Positions 35,637 through 42,371 of a stretch of DNA of 42,371 bases are shown piece after piece. Position 1 is the stretch's first letter. The number at the start of each line of letters is the position of its first letter. The notes below the pieces were generated by a model, which made no database searches, was not told the origin of the DNA, and saw only the letters and a program-made list of their open reading frames with translations. Position numbers and translations under genes: made by a program. The stretch lies in NCBI GenBank assembly GCA_013002175.1, contig JABDKP010000167.1, positions 1 to 42,371 on the forward strand, given 5' to 3'. The DNA is from Ilumatobacter sp. (GTDB lineage Bacteria; Actinomycetota; Acidimicrobiia; Acidimicrobiales; Ilumatobacteraceae).

Positions 35637-36344
35637 ATGTTGGCCATCGAATGGAGCAAGGGCATCGAGGACGCCTGGAACGACGTCGCGACGTTCATTC
35701 CCAAACTCGCCGCGGCGCTCGCCGTGTTCATCATCGGCTGGATCGTCGCAAAGATCATCCGCAAGGTGATCGTGCGCGTTCTCAACAAGATCAAGCTCGA
35801 CAGCTACGTCGACAAGGCGGGCATCGGGGCGCCGCTCGAGCGCGCCGGCTACCCGAACTCGGTCGACCTGATCGGCAAGATCATCTACTTCGCCCTGATG
35901 CTGCTGGTGCTCCAGCTCGCTGTCGGCGTGTTCGGTGATTCGGACATCTCGGCCGCGATCGACGACATGGTCGCGTTCATCCCGAAGCTGATCGTCGCGA
36001 TCATCATCATCATCATCACCGGCGTGATCGCCAATGCGGTACGCGAGTTGATGACGCCGGCGGTCGCCCACCTCTCTGCCGGAAATCTGCTCAAACGCGG
36101 CGCATTCGTTGCGATCTGGCTGATCGGTACGTTCGCCGCGCTGGATCAGTTGCAGGTGGCCAAGGACGTCGTCGACACGCTGTTCCAGACGATCGTCTAC
36201 AGCCTCGGCTTCATCATCGTGATCAAGTTCGGTGTCGGTGGCATCTGGGCCGCACGCGACCGGTTCTGGCCGGCGGTGTACGACCAGATCGCAGCAGACA
36301 CGGGGGGTGACGCCGGCAGCACGCCGGCGGCCACCGACGTCTGA
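35637..36344 (+). CDS. MscS-related conserved-TM-helix membrane protein
   Basis: A 235-residue protein with about five hydrophobic segments. It contains two conserved-TM-helix repeats: FIPKLAAALAVFIIGWIVAKIIRKVIVRVL (20-49) and FIPKLIVAIIIIIITGVIANAVRELM (about 115-140). These repeats occur in CmpX/MscS-related proteins, but the C-terminal MscS beta domain is absent, so it may be a membrane scaffold or sensor rather than a channel. AGGGAG lies 10 nt before the ATG. It is the first gene of an operon with an ECF sigma factor (11-nt gap), its anti-sigma factor and a second MscS-like gene. Confidence 0.78.
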   Translation: MLAIEWSKGIEDAWNDVATFIPKLAAALAVFIIGWIVAKIIRKVIVRVLNKIKLDSYVDKAGIGAPLERAGYPNSVDLIGKIIYFALMLLVLQLAVGVFGDSDISAAIDDMVAFIPKLIVAIIIIIITGVIANAVRELMTPAVAHLSAGNLLKRGAFVAIWLIGTFAALDQLQVAKDVVDTLFQTIVYSLGFIIVIKFGVGGIWAARDRFWPAVYDQIAADTGGDAGSTPAATDV

Positions 36345-36355
36345 CCTGGTGGGCG

Positions 36356-36976
36356 ATGACGGCCACGCTGCAACATGAAAGACTCGCAGCGTGGCCGCTC
36401 GCCGCTCCGGATCAGGAGCCGGCGGCCACCACCAACAGCACCGTGACGGAAACGATCGACGCAACCGAGCAGGCGACGCAGCCACCGTTCGCCGCGATCG
36501 TCGACGAGCACGGAGGTTCGGTTTTTCGGCTGGCGAAATCGGTGGTGCGTGACGATGCACTCGCCGATGACGTCGCGCAGGAGACGTTCATCAAGGTGTG
36601 GAAGAACCTCGACAGCTTCCGGGGTGACGGCTCGCTGCGAGGGTGGATCCTGCGGATCGCCCACAACGAGGCGGTGTCGACGCTGCGCCGGATCCGCGAC
36701 AGTGCGACCGACCCGCAGAAGCTGCCCGAGCGGGTCGACGCGATCGGCACGACGCGGATCGTCGAAGGACGGATCGCCGAGTCCGAGCTGATCGACGCGC
36801 TCGACCAACTCGACGAGCTGTCCCGTGCGATCGTCGTGCTCCGCGAGGTCGAGGGGCTGTCCTACGACGACATCGCAACCACGCTCGACGTCCCGATTCC
36901 GACGGTCAAGACCCGTCTGCTCCGCGCCCGCCGTGAGCTCTCCCGGCAGCTCGAGGGATGGAGGGCGACGCCATGA
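36356..36976 (+). CDS. ECF-type RNA polymerase sigma factor
   Basis: A 206-residue sigma-70 family factor with regions 2 and 4 only. Region 2 (about 46-112): FAAIVDEHGGSVFRLAKSVVRDDALADDVAQETFIKVWKNL then GWILRIAHNEAVSTLRR. Region 4 (about 143-200): ALDQLDELSRAIVVLREVEGLSYDDIATTLDVPIPTVKTRLLRARREL. An N-terminal extension of about 45 residues rich in Ala/Thr/Glu precedes region 2. Its stop overlaps the start of the anti-sigma gene (ATGA). It probably directs its own operon, although the usual ECF promoter was not recognised upstream of 35637. Confidence 0.93.
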   Translation: MTATLQHERLAAWPLAAPDQEPAATTNSTVTETIDATEQATQPPFAAIVDEHGGSVFRLAKSVVRDDALADDVAQETFIKVWKNLDSFRGDGSLRGWILRIAHNEAVSTLRRIRDSATDPQKLPERVDAIGTTRIVEGRIAESELIDALDQLDELSRAIVVLREVEGLSYDDIATTLDVPIPTVKTRLLRARRELSRQLEGWRATP

Positions 36977-37374
36977 CGTTGCAGCTCACCCATCCGAGCC
37001 GGTCGAAGCTGCGCGCCTGGCTGGCGGCACGGATGCCGTCGCCGAAGGTGACGACGCACGTGGAGACATGTGAGCGCTGTGCATCGCGCCTCCTCGAGCT
37101 GGCGGACAAGGAGACCAACGGCGCCGACAAGGCGACCGAGGAGGCCCGGCTCGCGCAGATCGTCAAGACGACCTGGGCTCCACCGGCAGATCTGACCGAA
37201 CGCGTCATTCGCAGCATCGACGAACGGGAGCGCAACGAACGCGACCTCAACGTCGTGCTCGGCCTGTTCGGCGTGGCGACGGAGACCGCGTCGCTGATGC
37301 TGCCGCCCGACTCACGCGGACCGGCGCACACGTCCAACGACAACGACGACCTCGACGGAAGGATGAACACATGA
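36973..37374 (+). CDS. ZAS-type anti-sigma factor
   Basis: A 133-residue protein with the zinc-binding anti-sigma motif H-x3-C-x2-C (His29, Cys33, Cys36 in HVETCERC) in its N-terminal helical domain, the part that wraps around ECF sigma factors. The C-terminal half has a weakly hydrophobic stretch (LNVVLGLFGVATETASLML, about 93-111) that is too polar for a confident membrane helix, so it looks cytosolic, perhaps redox- or partner-controlled. It overlaps the sigma gene by 4 nt at its start and the second MscS-like gene by 4 nt at its end, so expression is tightly coupled. Confidence 0.85.
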   Translation: MTLQLTHPSRSKLRAWLAARMPSPKVTTHVETCERCASRLLELADKETNGADKATEEARLAQIVKTTWAPPADLTERVIRSIDERERNERDLNVVLGLFGVATETASLMLPPDSRGPAHTSNDNDDLDGRMNT

Positions 37375-38120
37375 ACGAATGGATTGCGGCGGCGATCGCC
37401 GTGGGAGCCGGCCTGGTGCTCGGCTCGATCGTGTCGAAGATCGTCGGCAGCCAGTTGGCGAAGAGCCCGGTGGAACCGCTGCGCGAGTCGGCCAGTGCCC
37501 TCGCAGGACTGGTGTTCTCGGGCTTCATCATCATCGGCCTCCTCGTCGCGCTGGGGTTCATCAGCCCCGACGATCTCGACCGGCTCCCGAGCGACCTGAT
37601 CGCGTTCATGCCGAAAGCGATCTCGGCTGCGATCGTGGCGATCGGTGGCAACATCGTCGCGACGTTCGCCCAGAACGCAGTGGGCAAGGCGGTCGCCCGA
37701 TCGGGCGCTGCTGCTCGCTTCGCCCCGACGATCGTCCGGATGGCGATCCTCGCCGCGGCGATGATCCTCGCCGCCGCGCAGCTCGGCGTCGACACGACCG
37801 TCATCAACATCGCCGTCGCAGCATTGCTGTTCGGGATCGCCGGCAGCGTCGCCTTGCTGACGGGACTCGGCGGTCGGCACGTCGCCGGCGAGGTGGCCGC
37901 GGGCCGGGTGTGGCGCCGTTCGTTGGAGCCCGGCGACCGGATCAAAGCCGCCGGCGTGGCCGGTGTCGACATCGACGGGGTCGTGATCGACGTCCATCCG
38001 ACTGCGATCGAGGTCGGTGGAACAGAAAGTACATTTTTTGTGCCGAACACGAAGTTGATGGATTCCGTGGTCGAACGGATCAGGCCGCAGCCCGTAGACG
38101 GCCCTGAGCTGGGACGTTGA
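37371..38120 (+). CDS. small MscS-like mechanosensitive channel protein
   Basis: A 249-residue membrane protein with about five hydrophobic segments, including a conserved-TM-helix repeat (FMPKAISAAIVAIGGNIVATF). A pore-like helix (LLFGIAGSVALLTGLGGRHVAGEV) follows, then the MscS beta domain: WRRSLEPGDRIKAAGVAG, GVVIDVHPTAIEV and STFFVPNTKLMDSVVERI. This matches the MscS core without the large C-terminal vestibule, so it may form a small channel or a signalling pore. The start codon overlaps the anti-sigma stop (ATGA), making it the fourth member of the sigma operon. Confidence 0.8.
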   Translation: MNEWIAAAIAVGAGLVLGSIVSKIVGSQLAKSPVEPLRESASALAGLVFSGFIIIGLLVALGFISPDDLDRLPSDLIAFMPKAISAAIVAIGGNIVATFAQNAVGKAVARSGAAARFAPTIVRMAILAAAMILAAAQLGVDTTVINIAVAALLFGIAGSVALLTGLGGRHVAGEVAAGRVWRRSLEPGDRIKAAGVAGVDIDGVVIDVHPTAIEVGGTESTFFVPNTKLMDSVVERIRPQPVDGPELGR

Positions 38121-38351
38121 GGAATCGCCAAATTTCCTGCAACTTCTGGCGACGTTCGGACGTCCTCTCGGTGTCGCACGAACCGACAAAAGCGGCGCGA
38201 AACTGTTCATCGCGAATTACCCTGGAGGCCACGAACACGACACGTTCGAAAGATCGCCACTTCGATCTCTCCGTCACCATCCCTCCCGTGTGATCGAGAT
38301 CGGAGTGAACGACAGCAGGAGCGCTCTTCGGGGCGCTCCTGCAGTCGTTTT
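38121..38351 (+). ncRNA. candidate small RNA or long 3' leader ending in a terminator
   Basis: No protein frame fits this A/T-richer stretch. It contains TCGCCA...TGGCGA (38125-38130 with 38147-38152) and a long hairpin pairing 38258-38269 with 38296-38307 over 12 positions (one G-U). An inner TCAC/GTGA stem there closes a C-rich loop (CATCCCTCCCGT). A strong terminator hairpin follows. A C-rich-loop hairpin next to a terminator recalls actinobacterial 6C RNA, but the match was not tested. It could also be the 3' end of the MscS-like/sigma operon mRNA. Confidence 0.4.
38315..38351 (+). terminator. strong rho-independent terminator
   Basis: GCAGGAGCGC (38315-38324) and GCGCTCCTGC (38333-38342) form a perfect 10-bp stem with an 8-nt loop, followed by AGTCGTTTT. 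It is the second T-tract terminator in the window, 195 nt past the last sigma-operon gene. The 113 nt from here to metY hold its promoter and nothing else I recognise. Confidence 0.8.
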
Positions 38352-38449
38352 CGGCATCGGTGCCGGTTTGGCGCCCATCTGCGACCCTCGCGCGGTGCGC
38401 GGATCGGGCGTTTCGTGAAACCCGAGTTGTCTGGTCGGAATTAGCCGGT

Positions 38450-38455
38450 TAGGTT
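38450..38455 (+). promoter_or_regulatory. -10 hexamer TAGGTT of metY
   Basis: TAGGTT ends 9 nt before the ATG at 38465, predicting a 5' leader of only a few nucleotides; this leaves no room for a riboswitch in the metY mRNA. Confidence 0.45.
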
Positions 38456-38464
38456 CAGCCTGCT

Positions 38465-39772
38465 ATGAGCGACAACTGGGGATTCGAGACCAAGCAGATC
38501 CACGTGGGCGGAGCGCCCGACGAGGCGACCGGGGCCCGGGCGGTGCCGATCTATCAGACGACGTCCTACGAGTTCCGCGATGCGGATCATGCCGCGAATC
38601 TGTTCGGGCTCGCCGAGGTCGGCAACATCTACACGCGCATCATGAATCCGACCCAGGCGGCGCTCGAGGCCCGCATCAACGCGCTCGAAGGCGGATGCAC
38701 CACCGCGATCGGCCTGCCGGGAGCGCTGGCCGTCAGCTCCGGCCAGTCCGCGTCGACGCTGGCGCTGCTCACGTTGTGCGAGTCCGGCGACCACGTCGTG
38801 GCCTCGCCGTCGCTGTACGGCGGCACCTACAACCTCCTCCACTACACGATGCCGAAGCTGGGCATCGAGGTCACGTTCGTCGACGACCCGGACGACCTCG
38901 ACCAGTGGGCTGCGCAGATCCGCGACAACACGAAGTGCTTCTTCGGCGAGGTGTTGGCGAACCCGCGCAACAACGTCTTCGACATCGAGGGCGTCGCCGG
39001 CGTCGCGCACGACAACGGCATCCCGCTGATGGTCGACAATACGGTGCCGACGCCGTACCTCATCCGGCCGATCGAGTGGGGCGCCGACATCGTCGTGCAC
39101 AGCCTCACCAAGTTCTGCGGCGGGCACGGCACGTCGATCGGCGGAGCGATCGTCGACGGCGGCACCTTCGACTACGCCGCGTCGGGCCGGTTCCCGAACT
39201 TCACCGAGCCGGACCCGAGCTATCACGGTCTCGCGTACTTCCCGGCACTCGGGCACGGCGCGTTCATCCTCAAGGCACGGGTCCAGATGCTTCGCGATCT
39301 CGGCATGGCGATCTCGCCGTTCAACGCGTTCCTCGTGCTGCAGGGCTTGGAGACGCTCAGCCTGCGGATGGAGCGGCACTTCGCCAACGCACAGCGTGTC
39401 GCGGAGTACCTCGACGGTCACGACCGGGTGCTCTCGGTGTCGTTCGCCGGGTTGCCGAGCAGCGCGTGGTACGAGCGGGCGCAGCGATACGGCGGTGGAC
39501 GGGGAGCAGGGTCGATCATCGCGTTCGAACTCGAAGGCGGTGTCGACGCCGGCAAGAAGTTCGTCGAGGCGTGCGAGTTGCACAGCCACGTCGCCAACAT
39601 CGGCGACGTCCGCAGCCTCGTCATCCATCCGGCGAGCACCACCCACAGTCAGCTGACGCCCGACGAGCAGGTGGCGACCGGCGTCACGGCAGGACAGGTG
39701 CGCCTCAGCGTCGGTCTCGAGACGATCGAGGACATCATCGCCGACCTCGACGGCGCGTTCGCCGCGCCCTGA
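38465..39772 (+). CDS. metY: O-acetylhomoserine sulfhydrylase
   Basis: A 435-residue PLP enzyme of the Cys/Met metabolism family that makes homocysteine from O-acetylhomoserine and sulfide. PLP Lys216 is in [16 protein letters not shown]. Other blocks: [40 protein letters not shown], the long middle [14 protein letters not shown] and [17 protein letters not shown] that distinguish O-acetylhomoserine sulfhydrylases from shorter cystathionine synthases, and [10 protein letters not shown]. Length is that of MetY. It is monocistronic, with its own leaderless-type promoter. Confidence 0.94.
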   Translation: MSDNWGFETKQIHVGGAPDEATGARAVPIYQTTSYEFRDADHAANLFGLAEVGNIYTRIMNPTQAALEARINALEGGCTTAIGLPGALAVSSGQSASTLALLTLCESGDHVVASPSLYGGTYNLLHYTMPKLGIEVTFVDDPDDLDQWAAQIRDNTKCFFGEVLANPRNNVFDIEGVAGVAHDNGIPLMVDNTVPTPYLIRPIEWGADIVVHSLTKFCGGHGTSIGGAIVDGGTFDYAASGRFPNFTEPDPSYHGLAYFPALGHGAFILKARVQMLRDLGMAISPFNAFLVLQGLETLSLRMERHFANAQRVAEYLDGHDRVLSVSFAGLPSSAWYERAQRYGGGRGAGSIIAFELEGGVDAGKKFVEACELHSHVANIGDVRSLVIHPASTTHSQLTPDEQVATGVTAGQVRLSVGLETIEDIIADLDGAFAAP

Positions 39773-39784
39773 GGCGGACCGGCG

Positions 39785-40669
39785 TCAGGTGTCGCCGGAG
39801 TCGTCTCGGCCGTCGCCGCGTTGTTCGTCGAGGAACTGCTCGAACTGGTGACCGAGGTCGTCGGCGGTCGGGATCGATGCCTCGGCCCGGCGGTCGAACT
39901 CGGCTTCGAGCATGCGGACGTACATCCGGAGCTGGTCGTCGTTGCTGACCAGTTCGTCGTGGACCTCGCGCCAGCTGGAGATCTGGGACGTCAGGTCGAG
40001 CGACGTCGGTACGTCCAGCACGTGGCTGAGGTGGCGGACCAGCGCGGCAACGGCCATCGGGTGCTCGGCATTCATCAGGTAGTGCGGGATGCCGACCCGC
40101 AGCGAGATCGTCGGGATGCCGCGCGATTCCAGCACGGCGTTGAGGACGCCGGCGACCCCGGTGACGCCCTGGTACGACGGTGCCGCGAGGCCGAGCCGTG
40201 TCGCCAGGTCGGGCGTGGAGGTGCTGCCGGTGACCGGCGGCGTGCGGGTGTGGGGGAGTGCTTCGGCTGCGGAGCCGACGGTGACGACGGCCTCGCAGCC
40301 GAGCGCGGCGGCGACGGTGATGACCGCGTCGACATAGGTCGTCCAGTTGAGGTGCGGTTCGACCCCGATCAGCCCGACGACGTCACGGTCGTCGGCATTG
40401 CGTTGGAGCACGAAGTCGTTCGCCGGCCAGACGATCTCGCGGATCTCATCGTCGATCGTGACGTGGGGGCGTTGCTGGGTGAAGTCGTAGAACGGGTCGG
40501 GGTCGATCGTGCCGACGACGACCGCATGCTCGGCCGCGACGAACGCGCTGACCGCCTGCGTCGCCGCGCCCGCGACGTCGAACCAGCCCTCCAGGCCGAC
40601 GAGCAGCACCGGCCGGTCGAGCGCGCCCATCTCGCCCATCCCGAAACTCAGCACGTCCGTGGCCTGCAT
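39785..40669 (-). CDS. PAC2 family protein
   Basis: A 294-residue protein of the PAC2 (proteasome assembly chaperone 2-like) ATP-grasp-associated family. Characteristic parts: PVLLVGLEGWFDVAGAATQAV near the N-terminus, DPFYDFTQQRPHV, a hydrophobic core strand AVVTVGSAAEALPHTR, and GVTGVAGVLNAVLESRGIPTISLRVGIPHYL. Actinobacterial PAC2 proteins are widespread; a part in protein quality control is suspected but unproven. ATG at 40669 is supported by TAGGTT 6 nt upstream, although internal Met10 or Met13 are possible. Confidence 0.88.
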   Translation of the reverse strand: MQATDVLSFGMGEMGALDRPVLLVGLEGWFDVAGAATQAVSAFVAAEHAVVVGTIDPDPFYDFTQQRPHVTIDDEIREIVWPANDFVLQRNADDRDVVGLIGVEPHLNWTTYVDAVITVAAALGCEAVVTVGSAAEALPHTRTPPVTGSTSTPDLATRLGLAAPSYQGVTGVAGVLNAVLESRGIPTISLRVGIPHYLMNAEHPMAVAALVRHLSHVLDVPTSLDLTSQISSWREVHDELVSNDDQLRMYVRMLEAEFDRRAEASIPTADDLGHQFEQFLDEQRGDGRDDSGDT

Positions 40670-40675
40670 GGCGAA

Positions 40676-40681
40676 AACCTA
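40676..40681 (-). promoter_or_regulatory. -10 hexamer TAGGTT, leaderless start
   Basis: TAGGTT on the minus strand ends 6 nt before the PAC2 ATG at 40669. Confidence 0.55.
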
Positions 40682-40722
40682 CAAGCCACCGACACGCGAT
40701 GCCCGAGCGCCGACGCCGCGGT

Positions 40723-40761
40723 CCGGGGTCAGGCAGGTGTCAGGCAGGTGTCAGACACCTG
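40723..40761. repeat. 39-bp palindromic repeat, exact inverted copy of 22160-22198
   Basis: Two direct GGCAGGTGTCA units followed by the palindrome CAGGTGTC-A-GACACCTG (40745-40761). The whole 39 bp is identical to the complement of 22160-22198. It lies 15 nt after the stop of the minus-strand serC gene and upstream of the PAC2 promoter. Confidence 0.85.
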
Positions 40762-40776
40762 TTGTCGTGGGGGGTG

Positions 40777-41919
40777 TCAGAAGTTGGCGAGGTGGGAGAC
40801 GACGTGGTCGATGCAGTGGGTGAGCGCCTCGATGTCGGCGGGCTCGATCGACGGGAACATGCCGATCCGGAGCTGGTTGCGCCCGAGTTTGCGATACGCA
40901 TCGGTGTCGACGATGCCGTTCGCCCGCAACGCCGCGCAGATCGCGTCGGCGTCGATCGTGGCGTCGATGTCGATCGTGCCGACGACGTTCGACCGCTGCT
41001 CCGGATCGGCGACAAACGGCGTCGCCCAGTCGCGGTTGCCTGCCCACCCGTACAGCGTCGCCGCGCTGGCTGCGCTGCGACCGGCGGCGAACGACAGGCC
41101 GCCGTTGCCGAGCATCCAGTCGAGTTGCGCGTCGAGCATCACCAACGTGGCGATCGCCGGCGTGTTGTAGGTCTGGTTCAGCCGCGCGTTGTCGAGCGCG
41201 ATCTTGAGGTCGAGCGACGCCGGGCGCCAGCGGTCGGATGCGCCGATCGTCTCGATCCGCTCGACGGCAGCCGGCGAGCAGGCCGCGATCCACAGCCCGC
41301 CGTCGGAGGCGAAGCACTTCTGGGGGGCGAAGTAGTAGACGTCCACCTCGGTGTGATCCCACGTCAGCCCGCCGGCAGCAGAGGTGGCGTCGACCACGAC
41401 CAACGCCTCGCTCGCAGTGGTCCCGGACGGGCGGCGGAGGTGCATCGCAACGCCGGTCGACGTCTCGTTGTGCGTCAACGCATACACATCGACGCCGTCG
41501 TCGGCGACCGCGTCGGGATGGCTTCCGGGCGCAGACTCGACCGTGGTCGGCGACGCGAGGTGCGGGGCGGCAGCACTCGCCTGAGCGAACTTCGAGGAGA
41601 ACTCGCCGAACACGAGGTGCTGGCTGCGCCGGTCGATGAGGCCGAACGTGGCGACGTCCCAGAACACGGTCGACCCGCCGTTGCCCAGCACGACCTCCCA
41701 GTCGGCCGGTAACCCGAACAGGTCGGTCAGTTTCGAGCGGACCGCGCCGACGAGCTGCTTCACCGGTGGTTTGCGGTGCGACGTGCCCAACACGTCGTCG
41801 CGGGCGGCGACGATCGCGTCCACCTGAGCGTGGCGGACCTTCGAGGGCCCACACCCGAAGCGGCCGTCGGCGGGCAGCAGGCTGTCGGGGATGACGAGAT
41901 CGGCAGGGTCGGCTGGCAC
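40777..41919 (-). CDS. serC: phosphoserine aminotransferase
   Basis: A 380-residue PLP enzyme of the serine (and possibly pyridoxal) pathway, converting 3-phosphohydroxypyruvate and glutamate to phosphoserine. PLP Lys201 is in [16 protein letters not shown]. Other blocks are [12 protein letters not shown] at the N-terminus, [34 protein letters not shown] and [10 protein letters not shown], which match the actinobacterial SerC subtype. I chose GTG at 41919 because it gives the usual N-terminal length and has a -10-like CATCCT 6 nt upstream; ATG at 41961 is an alternative. Confidence 0.94.
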   Translation of the reverse strand: MPADPADLVIPDSLLPADGRFGCGPSKVRHAQVDAIVAARDDVLGTSHRKPPVKQLVGAVRSKLTDLFGLPADWEVVLGNGGSTVFWDVATFGLIDRRSQHLVFGEFSSKFAQASAAAPHLASPTTVESAPGSHPDAVADDGVDVYALTHNETSTGVAMHLRRPSGTTASEALVVVDATSAAGGLTWDHTEVDVYYFAPQKCFASDGGLWIAACSPAAVERIETIGASDRWRPASLDLKIALDNARLNQTYNTPAIATLVMLDAQLDWMLGNGGLSFAAGRSAASAATLYGWAGNRDWATPFVADPEQRSNVVGTIDIDATIDADAICAALRANGIVDTDAYRKLGRNQLRIGMFPSIEPADIEALTHCIDHVVSHLANF

Positions 41920-42035
41920 GCGACAAGGATGGCCCGCATTCGCCGGAATCGACGCGGACATTTCGTCCGCCGGACCCACCGTTCGACAGTGTGCGGGGGA
42001 TCGAACCGCCGCTGGGGCGCCACTCGGGCGGCCAC

Positions 42036-42041
42036 TAGGCT
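42036..42041 (+). promoter_or_regulatory. -10 hexamer TAGGCT, leaderless start
   Basis: TAGGCT ends 7 nt before the GTG at 42049. Confidence 0.5.
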
Positions 42042-42048
42042 CCCGCAC

Positions 42049-42371
42049 GTGACCCGCACCGTGACCAGAACGTCAGCCCGCCTCGCCGCGATCGCCCCGT
42101 CGGCGACCCTCGCCGTCGACAGCAAGGCGAAGGCGATGAAGGCGGCCGGTGAGCCGGTCATCGGATTCGGCGCCGGGGAGCCCGATTTCCCGACGCCGCC
42201 GCACATCGTCGAGGCGGCCGTGGCGGCATGCACCGATCCGAAGAACCACAAGTACTCGCCGGCCGGCGGCCTGCCAGAGCTGCGCGAGGCCATCGCCGCC
42301 AAGACCCTGCGCGACAGCGGCTTGTCGTACGAGGCGAACCAGGTGCTGGTCACCAATGGCGGCAAGCACGC
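42049..42371 (+). CDS. aspartate aminotransferase, N-terminal part (cut by window edge)
   Basis: From GTG at 42049 the plus-strand frame is open to the end (107 codons). It begins [20 protein letters not shown] and continues with [45 protein letters not shown] and [10 protein letters not shown]: the N-terminal arm, substrate loop and early PLP-domain strand of class I aminotransferases (AspC type, family LAVxAKAxxLxAxGxDVIxLxxGEPDFxTP). The PLP Lys lies beyond the window. It is divergent from serC. Confidence 0.92.
   Translation, partial: MTRTVTRTSARLAAIAPSATLAVDSKAKAMKAAGEPVIGFGAGEPDFPTPPHIVEAAVAACTDPKNHKYSPAGGLPELREAIAAKTLRDSGLSYEANQVLVTNGGKH

Noticed and set aside
38352-38464. SAM or other riboswitch in front of metY
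   Set aside because: TAGGTT 9 nt before the ATG leaves almost no 5' leader, and no riboswitch core was recognised.

Overview
The window is about 42 kb of high-GC chromosomal DNA with strong G/C at third codon positions and tightly packed genes. Gene content (actinobacterial-type SerC, inositol-1-phosphate synthase, a ZAS-type anti-sigma factor, DUF3054, a PGDYG-type protein) and the many start codons lying 6-9 nt after a TANNNT -10 hexamer (leaderless mRNAs) point to an actinobacterium. My best guess is an Acidimicrobiia/Ilumatobacter-like organism; this comes from recognition, not from a search. No rRNA, tRNA, insertion sequence or CRISPR array was seen.

Layout. 1-4.8 kb: the start of an unidentified minus-strand gene, a small lipoprotein, an ABC exporter pair (minus) divergent from a histidine kinase/response regulator pair (plus), and two small genes with leaderless promoters. 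4.8-14.1 kb: the most unusual part, a three-gene minus-strand operon. In transcription order it encodes an M15 peptidoglycan peptidase with two peptidoglycan-binding repeats and no visible signal peptide, a membrane-anchored patatin-like phospholipase, and a 2217-residue protein joining a metallo-beta-lactamase fold, a Lys/Ser-rich linker, two serine alpha/beta-hydrolases, an M17-N-like domain, a CHAT caspase-like protease and a TPR tail. 14.4-22.0 kb: a class C beta-lactamase-like serine hydrolase divergent from a lipoprotein alpha-2-macroglobulin that has lost its thioester motif. 22-30.6 kb: small housekeeping genes (DUF3054, flavin reductase, 5-formyl-THF cyclo-ligase, DUF6356, Lrp regulator, secreted protein, LysR regulator with divergent ino1, folD, an NqrB/RnfD-like membrane protein). 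30.6-34.3 kb: ilvBNC, preceded by a leader peptide rich in Val/Leu/Ile codons and a rho-independent attenuator. 34.3-38.1 kb: an MFS transporter divergent from a four-gene operon of MscS-like protein, ECF sigma factor, ZAS anti-sigma factor and a second MscS-like protein. 38.1-42.4 kb: a candidate small RNA, metY, a PAC2-family protein, serC and the start of an aspartate aminotransferase gene.

How the genes work together. The ilv cluster, serC, metY, folD, the formyl-THF ligase and ino1 are core amino-acid, one-carbon and inositol metabolism. The MBL/lipase/CHAT operon encodes enzymes predicted to attack cell wall, membrane lipid and protein, with a repeat-containing sensor-like tail. It reads most naturally as a defence or programmed-lysis system, but that is inference. 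A second genome-level pattern is a family of palindromes with the core GTGYCTGRCAC, placed 6-15 nt after stop codons at five loci (four with the core, one related).
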